The notes beneath the pieces are model-generated. The model did no database searches. It saw nothing but the letters and a program-made list of their open reading frames with translations, and had not been told where the DNA came from. The translations under genes and the position numbers were made by a program. A DNA stretch of 5,888 nt, taken from positions 1-5,888 of the forward strand of contig VBAN01000206.1 of NCBI GenBank assembly GCA_005882445.1. The letters run 5' to 3'. Origin of the DNA: Candidatus Segetimicrobium genomatis. GTDB lineage: Bacteria > Sysuimicrobiota > Sysuimicrobiia > Sysuimicrobiales > Segetimicrobiaceae. Positions 5,198 through 5,888 of the stretch are shown here, piece by piece (position 1 is the stretch's first letter; each line of letters starts with the position of its first letter).

Positions 5198-5888
5198 GTG
5201 AAGCGATACCCGGTGGACAAGATCCGGAACGTCGCCGTCGCCGGACACGGCGGAACGGGGAAGACCTCCCTGGTCGAAGCGATGCTGTTCGCGGCCAAGG
5301 CTGTGGACCGGCTCGGACGGGTGGAGGACGGGACCACCACCACGGATTTCGACCCCGAGGAGATCCGCCGGAAGATTACCGTCAATGCCGCGCTCGCGCC
5401 GCTCGAGTGGAAGGACGTGAAGCTGAACCTCATCGACACCCCGGGGTATCCCGACTTCATCGGCGAAGTCGTCGGCGCGCTGCGGGCCGTCGAGAGCGTC
5501 CTCGTCACGGTCGACGCGACCGCGGGCGCGGAGGTGCAGACCGACAAGGTCTGGAGTCTCGCGGCCCGGGAGCGCCTGAGCCGGATCGTGGTGGTCACGA
5601 GGATGGACCGGGAGAACGCGGCATTCGCCAGGGTCGTCGAGGGTCTGGCGGAACGCTTCGGCCGGCAGGTGGTCGCGCTGCAGTGGCCGGTCGGCTCGGC
5701 GGGATCGTTTAGCGGGACCATCGACCTCGTGACGATGACGGCGCTCGGCCCGTCCGGCCCAATGGCGCTCGACAGCGTCCCGCGGGACGTCCAGGCGGCC
5801 GCGGCTGAGGCCCGGGACCGGCTCGTCGAGGCCATCGCGGAGACCGACGATCAGCTGACCGAGACATATCTGGAAAAGGGCGAGCTCG
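5198..5888 (+). CDS. Elongation factor G-like GTPase (EF-G paralogue), 5' part only
   Basis: The frame from GTG 5198 is open to the window edge and gives the first 230 residues of a protein that would normally be near 690. It is a translational GTPase. G1 is GHGGTGKT (16-23), the switch I segment is RRKITVN (57-63), G3 is DTPGYPDF (80-87), and G4 is TRMD (134-137), followed by the EF-G-type insert region. G1 with GHGG and DTPGY in place of the canonical AHVDAGKT and DTPGH place it with the EF-G-like paralogues often annotated as EF-G2 or FusA2-like, not the main fusA product. Such proteins bind the ribosome, but their roles are poorly defined and some lack normal translocase activity. Switch II has Tyr84 where canonical EF-G has the catalytic His. 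G4 departs from NKxD at both its Asn and Lys, which is unusual. The gene is broken only by the window end. Confidence 0.93.
   Translation, partial: MKRYPVDKIRNVAVAGHGGTGKTSLVEAMLFAAKAVDRLGRVEDGTTTTDFDPEEIRRKITVNAALAPLEWKDVKLNLIDTPGYPDFIGEVVGALRAVESVLVTVDATAGAEVQTDKVWSLAARERLSRIVVVTRMDRENAAFARVVEGLAERFGRQVVALQWPVGSAGSFSGTIDLVTMTALGPSGPMALDSVPRDVQAAAAEARDRLVEAIAETDDQLTETYLEKGEL

Noticed and set aside
4321..5835. 504-codon minus-strand open frame
   Set aside because: Antisense to the dehydrogenase and the EF-G-like gene; no domain pattern.

Overview
The window is GC-rich bacterial chromosome with compact, same-strand gene packing. Every supported gene reads on the + strand, codons favour G/C at third positions, and no insertion sequence, CRISPR array or phage gene is visible. 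A class I (archaeal-type) lysyl-tRNA synthetase next to bacterial folate genes, and an EF-G paralogue of the DTPGY type, would fit a high-GC soil, sediment or thermophilic lineage such as Chloroflexota, Armatimonadota or the Sysuimicrobiota-like groups. That placement is inference from gene content and cannot be settled from this window.

Layout. Bases 1-192 hold the 3' end of an unrecognised gene. Bases 193-341 are non-coding, with a GC-rich hairpin that may be a terminator and an extended -10 promoter. A tRNA-Gly(UCC) with encoded CCA follows at 342-415. Then come four tightly spaced genes: folD (489-1349), folC (1346-2626, 4-nt overlap), a class I lysine--tRNA ligase (2634-4196, 7-nt gap) and a D-2-hydroxyacid dehydrogenase (4186-5154, 11-nt overlap). 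After a 43-nt gap an elongation factor G-like GTPase begins at 5198 and runs off the window.

How they work together. FolD makes methenyl- and 10-formyl-tetrahydrofolate, and FolC makes folate and its polyglutamates, so the first two are one-carbon/folate genes. The tRNA, LysRS and EF-G paralogue belong to translation. The dehydrogenase is general 2-hydroxy/2-keto acid metabolism. The overlaps argue for one transcript from folD to the dehydrogenase, possibly started at the tRNA promoter because no good promoter is visible after it.

Most of the window is ordinary housekeeping; I see no clearly new multi-gene system. The points worth a second look are residue-level departures: the HIGH motif of LysRS reads PVGS, FolC lacks about 7-10 residues around a core strand of its C-terminal domain, and the EF-G-like protein has TRMD in place of the NKxD guanine-specificity motif.
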